DNA from: a virus
DNA: 20,306 nucleotides
Strand: one strand, 5' to 3'
IMG/VR virus record: IMGVR_UViG_3300045020_000174
Coordinates: 1-20,306 of that record
Both the position numbers and the translations under genes were made by a program. The notes below the pieces were generated by a model. That model made no database searches and was not told the origin of the DNA. It saw nothing but the letters and a program-made list of their open reading frames with translations. Each line of letters starts with the position of its first letter. Position 1 is the stretch's first letter. Positions 13,470 to 19,967 of the stretch are shown here, in pieces.

Positions 13470-13725
13470 GCTCCTCGCAGATCGTGCAGCCGAGCGAGTG
13501 CTCGCAGGCACCCGGGGCGGCGTGGATGTGCCGGACCGAGTAGGCGCTCTCGTCGTAGTTGGCGATCACGCAGACCAGGCCCTCCATCGCGAGGGCGGCG
13601 ACCGCCGTGCGCACGGTGATCCGGGGGATGCCGGCCCTGGCGGCGAGCTGCTTGACGGTCACCGTGCAGGGTCCCTCCGCGCGCAGGGCCGCGAGGACCG
13701 TGGCGTCGCTGTCTGGTCCGATCAT
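13459..13725 (-). CDS. Winged-helix DNA-binding protein
   Basis: 88 residues. ATG 13725 has GGAGGG seven bases upstream. Residues about 5-50 form a winged helix-turn-helix: DSDATVLAALRAEGP, TVKQLAARAGI, then recognition helix TVRTAVAALAMEGLV, followed by a wing strand (CVIANYDESAYSV). The C-terminus carries CEHSLGCTICEE, a cysteine/histidine cluster that could bind a metal. A phage transcriptional regulator is the natural reading. Its start overlaps the end of the 60-residue gene upstream by ATGA, so they are co-translated. Confidence 0.75.
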   Translation of the reverse strand: MIGPDSDATVLAALRAEGPCTVTVKQLAARAGIPRITVRTAVAALAMEGLVCVIANYDESAYSVRHIHAAPGACEHSLGCTICEEPTP

Positions 13726-13904
13726 CTTCCCTCCTCTGCTGCTTCCGGGCACTCGTGCTCGCCGATTCCCGACAGGGCCACCAGGCCGCCGCACGCCTCG
13801 TGCTGGAGCAGGGGACCCCGCACCGAGTGCGGCCCGCTGGCGAACCGGAGCGTCACGGTCACGGTTCCTGCGGGCCGGTACCCGGCCGGGGTCTCGTCTG
13901 GCAC
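13722..13904 (-). CDS. Tiny unknown protein coupled to the winged-helix gene
   Basis: 60 residues from GTG 13904. A beta-like stretch (AGTVTVTLRFASG) is followed by a Cys/His-containing part (LLQHEACGGLVALSGIGEHEC). No clear ribosome binding site, but the gene begins nine bases after the stop of the von Willebrand A gene and its own end overlaps the next start by ATGA, so translation is likely coupled along this operon. No family recognised; start less certain than the reading frame. Confidence 0.5.
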   Translation of the reverse strand: MPDETPAGYRPAGTVTVTLRFASGPHSVRGPLLQHEACGGLVALSGIGEHECPEAAEEGR

Positions 13905-13913
13905 ACGTGGAAG

Positions 13914-14969
13914 CTACCGCATCACCAGGAGGCGGGTACCCGGAAAGAGGTTACGGTTGACCGACGTGCTCTGGAAGAAGATCGTGCAGCCCGGCTTGCG
14001 GGCCGGCTGGACGGTCACCTCGTAGTCGGGGAGGCCGAGCACCTGCCGGGCGGCGTCGCCCGTGTAGAAGCACCTTCCCTGCTCGACGATGACCTCCTTG
14101 TAGGACTGGACCTTCACCTTCTCGGTGAGCTGGTAGAAGGCGTTCCCGTCCTTCGCCACGTAGGTCATCCCCGCCGCTTCGACGAACTCGCGGATCGGGG
14201 TCTTCTCCGTGACGTGCAGGACCACGTAGGTGTCCGGCGCGAGGGGCTCCAGGGCGGAGGTGACCTCGGCGGCGGTGAAGTCGCGGACCTTGAACAGCCC
14301 CCCGGCGTGCCCGGACTTGGCGTTGAAGCCCCGGATGCCCTGCTGGCGGCCCTCCATGAAGACGTCGGAGGCGTCCCGCAGGACCTCGCCCATGCGCTCC
14401 ACGCCCTGGGCGGAGGTCGTGTCCCAGACCGAGATGTTCTCGGCCGGGAAGCCGTGGCCCTTGGCCTCGAACACGCCGTGCTGGTCGGGCACGAAGCAGG
14501 CGAACGTCTGGTTCACCGGAGCCCCGGTGATGGCGCGGCGCAGGTCCGGCGCCCGGTGCCGAAGGCTGTCGTTCTCCAGTCCGTCGGTGATATCGACGAC
14601 CATGACGGCGTGGTCGCCGTACTTCTGGGAGACCTCGCTGTTGACGTCCTCGATCGCCAGCATGGTGGCGTCGATCAGGGCGGTCCTGCCGTAATACTGC
14701 GGGGCGTAGAACCGGGCGATGGACGGCATGCGCAGCACGTCCTTGTCCCAGATGACGCACTGCTCGGAGCCGGCCTCGGCGAAGAGGTAGGCGGAGATCC
14801 TCGTCTCCTGGTCCATCTCCTTGGACCGGACGGCGAGGTGGGCGACGAAGTTGTCGAAGACCCTGATGAACGCGGCCTTGTGCTTCCCCATCGAGGGCGA
14901 CATGTCCCCGACGATGAAGATGTGGTTGATGTAGTTGGCCGAGTGGCCGGCCTGCTGGGGAACTCGCAT
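13914..14969 (-). CDS. von Willebrand factor A domain protein (MIDAS)
   Basis: 351 residues. Residues about 15-200 are a von Willebrand A domain: INHIFIVGDMSPSMGKHK gives the D-x-S-x-S metal-ion-dependent adhesion site, GRTALIDATMLAI supplies the MIDAS Thr, and MVVDITDGLEND the second Asp. All MIDAS residues are present, so it should bind a divalent metal and a protein partner. Residues 240-351 form a second, uncharacterised domain. Cytoplasmic; no signal peptide or membrane segment. Such proteins often work with AAA ATPases, but none is in view. A copy of the recurrent intergenic motif sits 34 bases upstream, in a probable promoter region. Confidence 0.85.
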   Translation of the reverse strand: MRVPQQAGHSANYINHIFIVGDMSPSMGKHKAAFIRVFDNFVAHLAVRSKEMDQETRISAYLFAEAGSEQCVIWDKDVLRMPSIARFYAPQYYGRTALIDATMLAIEDVNSEVSQKYGDHAVMVVDITDGLENDSLRHRAPDLRRAITGAPVNQTFACFVPDQHGVFEAKGHGFPAENISVWDTTSAQGVERMGEVLRDASDVFMEGRQQGIRGFNAKSGHAGGLFKVRDFTAAEVTSALEPLAPDTYVVLHVTEKTPIREFVEAAGMTYVAKDGNAFYQLTEKVKVQSYKEVIVEQGRCFYTGDAARQVLGLPDYEVTVQPARKPGCTIFFQSTSVNRNLFPGTRLLVMR

Positions 14970-15003
14970 AGTTAAACCATAGCGCCAGGGTCTGACATTC
15001 TAG

Positions 15004-15023
15004 GTTGTCAGGAAAACCTGTAA
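15004..15023 (-). promoter_or_regulatory. Recurrent intergenic motif, copy 1
   Basis: On the + strand it reads GTTGTCAGGAAAACCTGTAA. It matches copies 2 and 3 at 16 and 15-16 of 20 positions and, unlike them, contains a perfect inverted repeat CAGG-AAAA-CCTG. It lies 34 bases before the von Willebrand A gene. It is a candidate promoter or operator. Confidence 0.5.
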
Positions 15024-15049
15024 CCTACAGGTCGGACGGGTTTGGGCGG

Positions 15050-15274
15050 TCACCGCCGTGCCGCCCTCGCCAGCTCCTCCGGGGTGTACTCGCCGCACAT
15101 GGCGAGGATATCGTTCGCCAGGTCCCACAGCGCGTGAATCGTGCCGAGGGTAAGGGGAGCGCGGTAGACGTCGGCGAGCTGGCAGACGTCAACGGCCGCC
15201 GGCAGTCCGGGGTAGCAGCCGAGGTAGTTGCCTGCCTCGGCGACGGCGCGCTTCAGGTCCGGTTTAGTATCCAC
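15050..15274 (-). CDS. Small helical protein, unknown
   Basis: 74 residues from GTG 15274. Almost wholly helical: KPDLKRAVAEAGNYLGCY, VDVCQLADVY, LGTIHALWDLANDILAMCG, TPEELARAAR. Not recognised. There is no ribosome binding site; instead motif copy 2 ends nine bases before the start codon, which suggests a leaderless or very short-leader transcript. It lies upstream of the von Willebrand A gene, which has its own motif copy. Confidence 0.65.
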   Translation of the reverse strand: MDTKPDLKRAVAEAGNYLGCYPGLPAAVDVCQLADVYRAPLTLGTIHALWDLANDILAMCGEYTPEELARAARR

Positions 15275-15283
15275 GTCACCCAG

Positions 15284-15303
15284 GTTATCAAGAAAAGCTG
15301 TAG
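15284..15303 (-). promoter_or_regulatory. Recurrent intergenic motif, copy 2
   Basis: On the + strand it reads GTTATCAAGAAAAGCTGTAG, sharing 18 consecutive bases with copy 3. It ends nine bases before the GTG of the 74-residue gene, at the position of a core promoter for a leaderless transcript. Confidence 0.6.
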
Positions 15304-15355
15304 TAGCGAATGGATCACCCGGAGCTGGTGCCCGGTGCTTCCCTGGCGGCCGTTA

Positions 15356-15607
15356 TCACTCATCGGTGATCAGCCGGCCCAGCTTTTCCATGGCGCGCCG
15401 GGTGCCCGCCCGGACCTTGGCCTCGTCGACCGGCAGGGCCACCCGCTGCATGGCCCAGCGGCCCTGCGCCTGGAGGTAGACAAAGCACTCAAGGGCGGCG
15501 CCGTCCTTGCTGAACAGGCAGGTGTAGCCGATGTCCTCGCCGTCGGCCCACTTGTCCACCTCGGTGGCCGCCCACTCGCCGCCCCTGGCCTGCACGTCGT
15601 ACGTCAT
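15356..15607 (-). CDS. Small unknown protein
   Basis: 83 residues. ATG 15607 has GGGAG upstream and overlaps the previous stop by ATGA. A beta-rich N-terminal part (GYTCLFSKDGAALECFVYLQ) is followed by a helix (DEAKVRAGTRRAMEKLGRLI). No family recognised. Last gene of the tightly packed six-gene - strand run that begins at 16880. Confidence 0.65.
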   Translation of the reverse strand: MTYDVQARGGEWAATEVDKWADGEDIGYTCLFSKDGAALECFVYLQAQGRWAMQRVALPVDEAKVRAGTRRAMEKLGRLITDE

Positions 15608-15882
15608 CGCCGCTCCCTTACGTGATAAGTCCGCACCCGGTGCCACCAGTGCCCCGAGGCGGTCATCGTCAGAAGGTAGTTCCCGGCGCTCGTGTCGACG
15701 GGCATCTCGTCGCCGTCCTTCATGCTGTCCACCACGTAGCTGATCGCCCAGGCGGCCGACATCCCCCAGGTGAAGGTGGTCGGCCCGATGCTGCCGAGCA
15801 GCCAGGCGATCACCTCTTCCCGGGTCATGTACGGGGCCGGGTCCCGCTCGAAGAAGGTAACGCGGGTCCGCACGGCCCTCAC
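15604..15882 (-). CDS. Small unknown protein
   Basis: 92 residues from GTG 15882, overlapping the preceding stop as GTGA. Contains RTRVTFFERDPAPYMTREEV, a Gly/Trp-rich middle (TTFTWGMSAAWAISYV) and a C-terminal YLLTMTASGHWWHRVRTYHV. It looks like a small mixed alpha/beta protein. No family recognised. A longer upstream frame exists but overlaps two real genes and is not used. Confidence 0.65.
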   Translation of the reverse strand: MRAVRTRVTFFERDPAPYMTREEVIAWLLGSIGPTTFTWGMSAAWAISYVVDSMKDGDEMPVDTSAGNYLLTMTASGHWWHRVRTYHVRERR

Positions 15883-16160
15883 CCGTTCTGCGCGAGGACG
15901 GTGCAGTCCCGGTGCGTGACGATGACGGCCTGGTCGATAGTCTCGCCGCCGATGACGTCGCACGCGTCGTGCCGCACCAGCTTCCACTGGCCGGACTCGT
16001 AGTGGGCTGGCACCAGGATGTCGATCTCCGGGCTGTCCGGCAGCTCGAACTCCTGGATCTCGCCGAACACGTCCTGGCCGCACGCCAGCTCCAGGGCCAC
16101 GCCCCCGGCGGCCCAGCGAGTGATCAGGGCGGCCAGCTCCTCTGCTTCCCCGGGTGTCAT
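15879..16160 (-). CDS. Small unknown protein
   Basis: 93 residues, ATG 16160 with AGAGG upstream. N-terminal helix EAEELAALITRWAAGG, then acidic and beta-rich sequence (FGEIQEFELPDSPEIDILVP), ending with a strand-rich tail (DQAVIVTHRDCTVLAQ). Not recognised. Overlaps both neighbours by four bases. Confidence 0.7.
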   Translation of the reverse strand: MTPGEAEELAALITRWAAGGVALELACGQDVFGEIQEFELPDSPEIDILVPAHYESGQWKLVRHDACDVIGGETIDQAVIVTHRDCTVLAQNG

Positions 16161-16465
16161 GACGAGACCTCTTCTCTGATGCCGTCCAGTACCCGGTGCA
16201 GCAGCGGGAAATCCGCCGCGCTGCCCAGGCCGTGACCGTCCCCGTCCGCTTCAACCGCTTTCAGGATTTCCCGGCCGAGAGAGTGCTGCCACCCGGTGTC
16301 GTCAGGCGACTGGAACGCCAGCAGCGCCCGCAGCAGGTCACGCAGCGCGCCCAGGTTGCCGCAGCACGGCGGGACCTCCGACTCCTGGCCCTCGCTGGCC
16401 AGGTGCAGCCACTCGTCGGCGGTCAGCCCGTACAGCCAGCGGCGCGGCTCGGTTGTCTCGGGCAC
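16157..16465 (-). CDS. Small helical unknown protein
   Basis: 102 residues from GTG 16465 with GGGAG about nine bases upstream. Helices include TADEWLHLASEGQESE and GALRDLLRALLAFQS; a cysteine pair (PPCCGN) sits between them. The C-terminal half has LGREILKAVEADGDG. Not recognised. It begins two bases after the end of the preceding gene and ends in a four-base overlap with the next, so it belongs to the same coupled run. Confidence 0.7.
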   Translation of the reverse strand: MPETTEPRRWLYGLTADEWLHLASEGQESEVPPCCGNLGALRDLLRALLAFQSPDDTGWQHSLGREILKAVEADGDGHGLGSAADFPLLHRVLDGIREEVSS

Positions 16466-16467
16466 GG

Positions 16468-16671
16468 TCAGCAGCTCCCGAACCAGGTGGAGTAGAAGCC
16501 CATGCCGTCGCTGTCCGGGTAGAAGTGCAGCCCTTCCAGCCGGGCCAGGTCGGCCGGGGAGACGAGCCCGGGGTCTACGCAGACCTGGAGCAGGTCGTGC
16601 GTGCAGTTGGTGGGCTGCTCCGGGTTGGCGTACTTGCGCATGATGGTCAGCGCCTCGATCAGTTCGTTCAT
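16468..16671 (-). CDS. Small unknown protein
   Basis: 67 residues. Starts with a helix (MNELIEALTIMRKYAN), then TNCTHDLLQVCVDPGLVSPA and a C-terminal YPDSDGMGFYSTWFGSC. The start codon overlaps the previous stop by one base (TGATG). Four cysteines, but no clear metal site. Not recognised. Confidence 0.65.
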   Translation of the reverse strand: MNELIEALTIMRKYANPEQPTNCTHDLLQVCVDPGLVSPADLARLEGLHFYPDSDGMGFYSTWFGSC

Positions 16672-16880
16672 CAGCCCTGGTCCGCTTCCGCCAGCGGGAC
16701 CAGCCGCCAGGACCGGACCGTGGTCTTCAGGCTGTCATCGGCCGTGACCTCCTGGACCGTCACGGTCAGGGTGCTTCCGTCGGCCTGGTAGTGGTAGTAG
16801 CCGCCGCGCTCGCCGACGTCCTCGCTGAAGTCGCTGCTGCTGTCCTCCGCCACGAGGCGGAGAACCTCTTCATCTGTCAT
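16671..16880 (-). CDS. First gene of the small-gene run, unknown
   Basis: 69 residues. An acidic helical N-terminus (TDEEVLRLVAEDSSSDFSED) is followed by a beta-rich part (GGYYHYQADGSTLTVTVQEV). No ribosome binding site; motif copy 3 ends eight bases before the ATG, so a leaderless or near-leaderless transcript is likely. It leads a run of six genes (to 15356) joined by overlaps of 1-4 bases or a 2-base gap. Confidence 0.65.
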   Translation of the reverse strand: MTDEEVLRLVAEDSSSDFSEDVGERGGYYHYQADGSTLTVTVQEVTADDSLKTTVRSWRLVPLAEADQG

Positions 16881-16888
16881 GACAGCAG

Positions 16889-16908
16889 CTTATCAAGAAA
16901 AGCTGTAA
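16889..16908 (-). promoter_or_regulatory. Recurrent intergenic motif, copy 3
   Basis: On the + strand it reads CTTATCAAGAAAAGCTGTAA. It lies between the head-module terminator and the first gene of the small-gene run, exactly where a promoter is needed. It shares 18 consecutive bases with copy 2. Confidence 0.6.
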
Positions 16909-16910
16909 TG

Positions 16911-16937
16911 CAAAAGCCCCCGGCCGGAGCCGGGGGC
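16911..16937 (-). terminator. Rho-independent terminator of the head module
   Basis: On the - strand GCCCCCGG pairs with CCGGGGGC around CTCCGG and is followed by TTTTG. It lies 19 bases past the stop of the endonuclease gene. Since the endonuclease appears to be inserted at the end of the capsid gene, this was probably the original capsid terminator. Confidence 0.88.
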
Positions 16938-16955
16938 CAGAGCAGGAGAAGCAGG

Positions 16956-17729
16956 TCAGGACTTGGTGATGCTGGCCAGGGTCCAGCTCTCGCTGGTGGC
17001 CATGAAGTCAAGCTGACGCCTCAGATCGCCCTCATTCGCCCGCAGGCCGAGGAACTTCAGGTCTTCGCGGCCGAGCAGGGCGAGCCTCCGGCCTCCCTCG
17101 CGCCAGGCCGCCCACCGGGGAGGGTCTTCAGGGCCGGCGACGCCCTTGGTCTCCACCCAGGCGTCCATGTCCGGGAGGTAGAAGTCCGGGCAGTACCAGC
17201 CGTTGTCTCCGACGGCCACGGCCAGCGTGCGGTCGGCCCGCTCTACCGGGATCTTCCACAGCCGCATCAGGCCGTAGAAGAACGCCTCGTACGGGGAGTC
17301 GAGCACTACGGCGTCCTCGACGACGATGTGCTGCTTGGTCCGGTTGTGCTTGGCTGAGCACTCGTTCGAGCAGTACTTCTGGTGGTTGCTGTACTTCTTA
17401 AGGCGAGTGACTTCCTTGCCACAATTTAGGCAGTCGAAGGTGATGTAGTTCGCTGGGTCCTTCGCCCGGAACGATCCGTATTCGACGCGGTGCTCCCACG
17501 AGCAGTACTTCTGGCCCTTGACGCCGGTCTTCTTGCCGCACGGGCATCGGTCGGCTGGCTTGTCTTCGTCCGGGTAGGCCAGCAGACCCTCCCGGTCTAG
17601 GGCGACCCTTAGCCTGTACCAGTCCAGGTGGATGCCCTTGACGATGGCGTCGAGCGTTGCTCCGTCGCGGTACATCTGGCAGGCGAGCTGCTGCTTCCTG
17701 CTGTTGTTGTCGTATCGATTACCCTGCAT
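16956..17729 (-). CDS. PD-(D/E)XK-like homing endonuclease with zinc fingers
   Basis: 257 residues. Order: N-terminal helix-turn-helix-like region (QQLACQMYRDGATLDAIVKG, residues 14-33); two cysteine zinc modules (CPCGKK...YCSWEH, about 62-80, and CLNCGKE...YCSNECSAKH, about 100-128); then a nuclease core with YEAFFYGLMRLW, WYCPDFYLPDMDAW and VETKG (about 147-195), giving Glu, Pro-Asp and Glu-x-Lys as in the PD-(D/E)XK/Vsr-like fold. The last residues LASITKS repeat the C-terminus of the capsid protein next door and have the phage's GC-rich codons, so this tail is probably the displaced original end of the capsid gene. Start ATG 17729 has AGGGG eight bases upstream, inside a hairpin. Confidence 0.83.
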   Translation of the reverse strand: MQGNRYDNNSRKQQLACQMYRDGATLDAIVKGIHLDWYRLRVALDREGLLAYPDEDKPADRCPCGKKTGVKGQKYCSWEHRVEYGSFRAKDPANYITFDCLNCGKEVTRLKKYSNHQKYCSNECSAKHNRTKQHIVVEDAVVLDSPYEAFFYGLMRLWKIPVERADRTLAVAVGDNGWYCPDFYLPDMDAWVETKGVAGPEDPPRWAAWREGGRRLALLGREDLKFLGLRANEGDLRRQLDFMATSESWTLASITKS

Positions 17730-17732
17730 GAC

Positions 17733-17790
17733 GAGAGCCCCTTCAGTGATCGGTTGGCACCAACCACTGTAGGGGCTCTCTTAGCTTTTT
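17733..17790. promoter_or_regulatory. Long hairpin in the endonuclease leader
   Basis: GAGAGCCCCT (17733-17742) pairs with AGGGGCTCTC (17771-17780) over 10 bp, then CAGTG/CACTG and GTTGG/CCAAC continue the stem. On the - strand it starts after the capsid stop and ends four bases before the endonuclease ATG, burying the ribosome binding site in the stem. On the + strand it is followed by TTAGCTTTTTTC, so it could also stop antisense transcription. RBS-masking hairpins are known for phage T4 homing endonuclease genes. Confidence 0.7.
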
Positions 17791-17810
17791 TCACTAACCC
17801 ATCTGGTTAG

Positions 17811-18839
17811 CTATAAGCTTTTCGTGATGCTGGCGAGGCCGCGCGGATTGAGGATCGACATCGCGATCATCTCATCGAAGACCCAGCCCTTCCAGAACGC
17901 CTCGACGTTGTGGTTTTCCTCGACGTCGAGACTGTAAAGAACCGGAAAAACTCCGAGGAAATTCGGTTCGGGCGCGAGGAAGATCTTGGCCTGCGGGACG
18001 ATGATGCTTCGCTGGATCTGGAACTCGCCGAAGCTCGTGATGGTCTCGCCCGCGACGACCCGGTCCTTGAACGCCCAGCCGGTCTGGTTGATGTCCCACC
18101 GGAACATGTCCCGGTAGTCGAACGGGTTGATCAGGATGCGGGCCGACGGCAGCTCGTGCAGGTCGGTCATCGCGACCGCGCTGTAGAGCGAGCCCGGGGT
18201 CAGGTAGCCCGACGCCTCGGTGATGTTGTGGTTCGGGGTGACCACGTGGTCGGGGCGCGTCGCGTAGTCGGTGATCGCCGCCTGGAGCAGCACCAGGAGC
18301 CGGGCGTCCTCCTGCTTGAGGATCGCCTGCTTGGTCTCGTCCTGAGCCTGCTCGACCGCGTTGATCCGGAGGTAGAACAGGTCTTCCTTGCGGAGGGCGG
18401 GCCGGGAGGCGATCCGGAAGAACCGCACGGGGATGCGCTTGCCCTCGAACGGGGTCACCCGGACCTCGCCCTCGGTGCCGGACAAGATGTAAGCCTGGCC
18501 GAGGTCGTCCCAGACGTCGTACTCGACGGGGGTGCCCGGGGTGACCGGGTCCTCGACGAGCACGTTCCGGACGATGCCCTGGTACCGGAGCTTGAGCTGG
18601 ATGGGGCCGACCATCCCCACGCCCAGGCGGCGGAAGCCGTGCATCTCGTCGCTGAGGATGAGCGCCATCTTCCGGACCTTGGCCTCCCGGGTAAGGGAGA
18701 CGCCGTTGTTCCGGCTGCGCCGAGCCTCGATCTGCGCTACGTAGTCGTCGGACTTCCTGCTTGCCACGCGGGGGCGCAGGCCGCCGCCGGGAGCCAGCGC
18801 CAGTTGCCCGCCGGCCGAAGTGGTCGCCAGCTCGCTCAT
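17811..18839 (-). CDS. Major capsid protein (HK97-fold type)
   Basis: 342 residues, ATG 18839 with AGGAAA upstream. Features of phage capsid proteins: a short disordered N-terminus (residues 1-30); a charged helical arm (YVAQIEARRSRNNGVSLTRE); long strand and helix segments (EDARLLVLLQAAITDYAT); INPFDYRDMFRWDINQTGWAFKDRV and TSFGEFQIQRSIIVPQAKIFL in the P-domain/A-domain style; and EAFWKGWVFDEMIAMSILNP near the end. This assignment rests on recalled similarity to capsid proteins of large actinobacteriophages and on position. The last ~50 codons use GTT, TTT, CTT, AGT, AAA and TTA, unlike the body, and the end LASITKSL is nearly duplicated at the end of the endonuclease gene downstream. Confidence 0.82.
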   Translation of the reverse strand: MSELATTSAGGQLALAPGGGLRPRVASRKSDDYVAQIEARRSRNNGVSLTREAKVRKMALILSDEMHGFRRLGVGMVGPIQLKLRYQGIVRNVLVEDPVTPGTPVEYDVWDDLGQAYILSGTEGEVRVTPFEGKRIPVRFFRIASRPALRKEDLFYLRINAVEQAQDETKQAILKQEDARLLVLLQAAITDYATRPDHVVTPNHNITEASGYLTPGSLYSAVAMTDLHELPSARILINPFDYRDMFRWDINQTGWAFKDRVVAGETITSFGEFQIQRSIIVPQAKIFLAPEPNFLGVFPVLYSLDVEENHNVEAFWKGWVFDEMIAMSILNPRGLASITKSL

Positions 18840-18884
18840 GGGTTTCCTTTCCTGCTTTCCCGCGTGTTCCTGGTGCTTCCGGGC

Positions 18885-19235
18885 TTAACTCGGGGTGACG
18901 TCGGTAGTCTGTTCGCCCGTGACGCACGTGATCTTCACGCCATGGGTGGTTGCTAGGCCGGGACCCCAATTGACTCCCTCGGCCCAGGTCTTGACGGCGC
19001 TAAGCAGGGACGGAACCACGTCCGCGTAGTCGCTGATGGTTGCGCCGAGAAGCGCGTTGGTGCCTTCCCCGGCGGCAGGATCGTAAGTAGTCAGCGCCGG
19101 CGACCCAGAGGAGGAAAACCCGTCCTGAGAGCCGGGAACGGCAGCTAGCCAGAAGCCGACGTCGGCACCGCCCAGGTTGATGGAAACCAGGTATGCGGGG
19201 TACCCGACTGGCTCGCCGCCGTTGAAGAGGGCCAT
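18885..19235 (-). CDS. Head-associated protein, unknown
   Basis: 116 residues, ATG 19235 with GAAGG about nine bases upstream. A longer open frame to 19829 lies over another gene in a different frame and is not used. Sequence features: FNGGEPVGYPAYLVSINLGG at the start, then GFWLAAVPGS, a flexible Ser/Gly stretch, a helix (SDYADVVPSLLSAVKTWAEG) and a strand near the end (GVKITCVTGEQTTD). Not recognised. Position directly upstream of the capsid gene in the same operon suggests a head-assembly or decoration role. Confidence 0.65.
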   Translation of the reverse strand: MALFNGGEPVGYPAYLVSINLGGADVGFWLAAVPGSQDGFSSSGSPALTTYDPAAGEGTNALLGATISDYADVVPSLLSAVKTWAEGVNWGPGLATTHGVKITCVTGEQTTDVTPS

Positions 19236-19249
19236 GTTCAGTGCCCTTC

Positions 19250-19888
19250 TTAGTCCCGGCCTGCGTTGCTGTTGGCCGTGAGCTGGGCTGCCGCGTACGG
19301 GGTAAGGCCGCCGATGGTGATCTTGGTAGAGCTGTTGACCTTCAGCAGTCTTGCCACTGGGGCGGTTGCTGTGGCTGATCCCGCGCCCGTCACCGGGATG
19401 AGCATCCCCTGGTTGGACCCGGCAGTGGAAACGGCGACCAGCGCCGCGCCGGAGCCGTCGGACGGGTCCGTCCACGTCTGGGTGGCGTCGAAGGCGGGAG
19501 CCAGGATCTCGAACTCCGCGTCGGGGCCGAGGACCCACACCGCGAAGGCGTTGATGCCCGCGTAGAGCAGCTCGTCGATCCCGTCGCCTCCGACGTACAA
19601 GGCCCCGAGCCCGTAGACGGGGACGGAGTTCTGCGTCAGGGTGCCAGTGCCCGCGTTCCCCGTGTAGGCGGTGCCGGTCATCGTCTTGGAGCCCATCTGG
19701 GTGCTGTTCGCGCCCGCCAGGGTCACCAGGTCGCCGCCCGTGCGGACGAAGCCCATGCCGGGCCAGATCGGGACCGCCCGCGTCCAGGCCGGGTCGAGGA
19801 AGCACGACTTCGGGGTCGCCTGCGTCCACGAGTAAAGGGGCCTGATCGTGCGCTTAACGTAATCGTTGCTGAGATAAGTACGGATCAT
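19250..19888 (-). CDS. Head-associated/decoration-like protein
   Basis: 212 residues, ATG 19888 preceded by GGAGTAAAGG. Residues 1-60 are basic and aromatic (YVKRTIRPLYSWTQATPKSC). The rest is a beta-rich Gly/Thr/Ala region (GTAYTGNAGTGTLTQNSVPV, then EFEILAPAFDATQTW and GSATATAPVARLLKV), a composition seen in capsid decoration proteins and other surface virion proteins. No enzyme motif. It is transcribed with, and upstream of, the major capsid gene. Decoration is inference from composition and context. Confidence 0.65.
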   Translation of the reverse strand: MIRTYLSNDYVKRTIRPLYSWTQATPKSCFLDPAWTRAVPIWPGMGFVRTGGDLVTLAGANSTQMGSKTMTGTAYTGNAGTGTLTQNSVPVYGLGALYVGGDGIDELLYAGINAFAVWVLGPDAEFEILAPAFDATQTWTDPSDGSGAALVAVSTAGSNQGMLIPVTGAGSATATAPVARLLKVNSSTKITIGGLTPYAAAQLTANSNAGRD

Positions 19889-19967
19889 CGGCCTTTACTC
19901 CGTGTCAGTCGGCCGGGCGCGAGGCCCTCTGCTATTCCTTCTGGGGCTGCGGGGCTAAAAGGCACCG

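Noticed and set aside
18885-19829. Long frame extending the 116-residue head gene upstream
   Set aside because: The upstream part is Arg/Gly/Asp-rich shadow of the 212-residue gene; a proper ATG with ribosome binding site exists at 19235.
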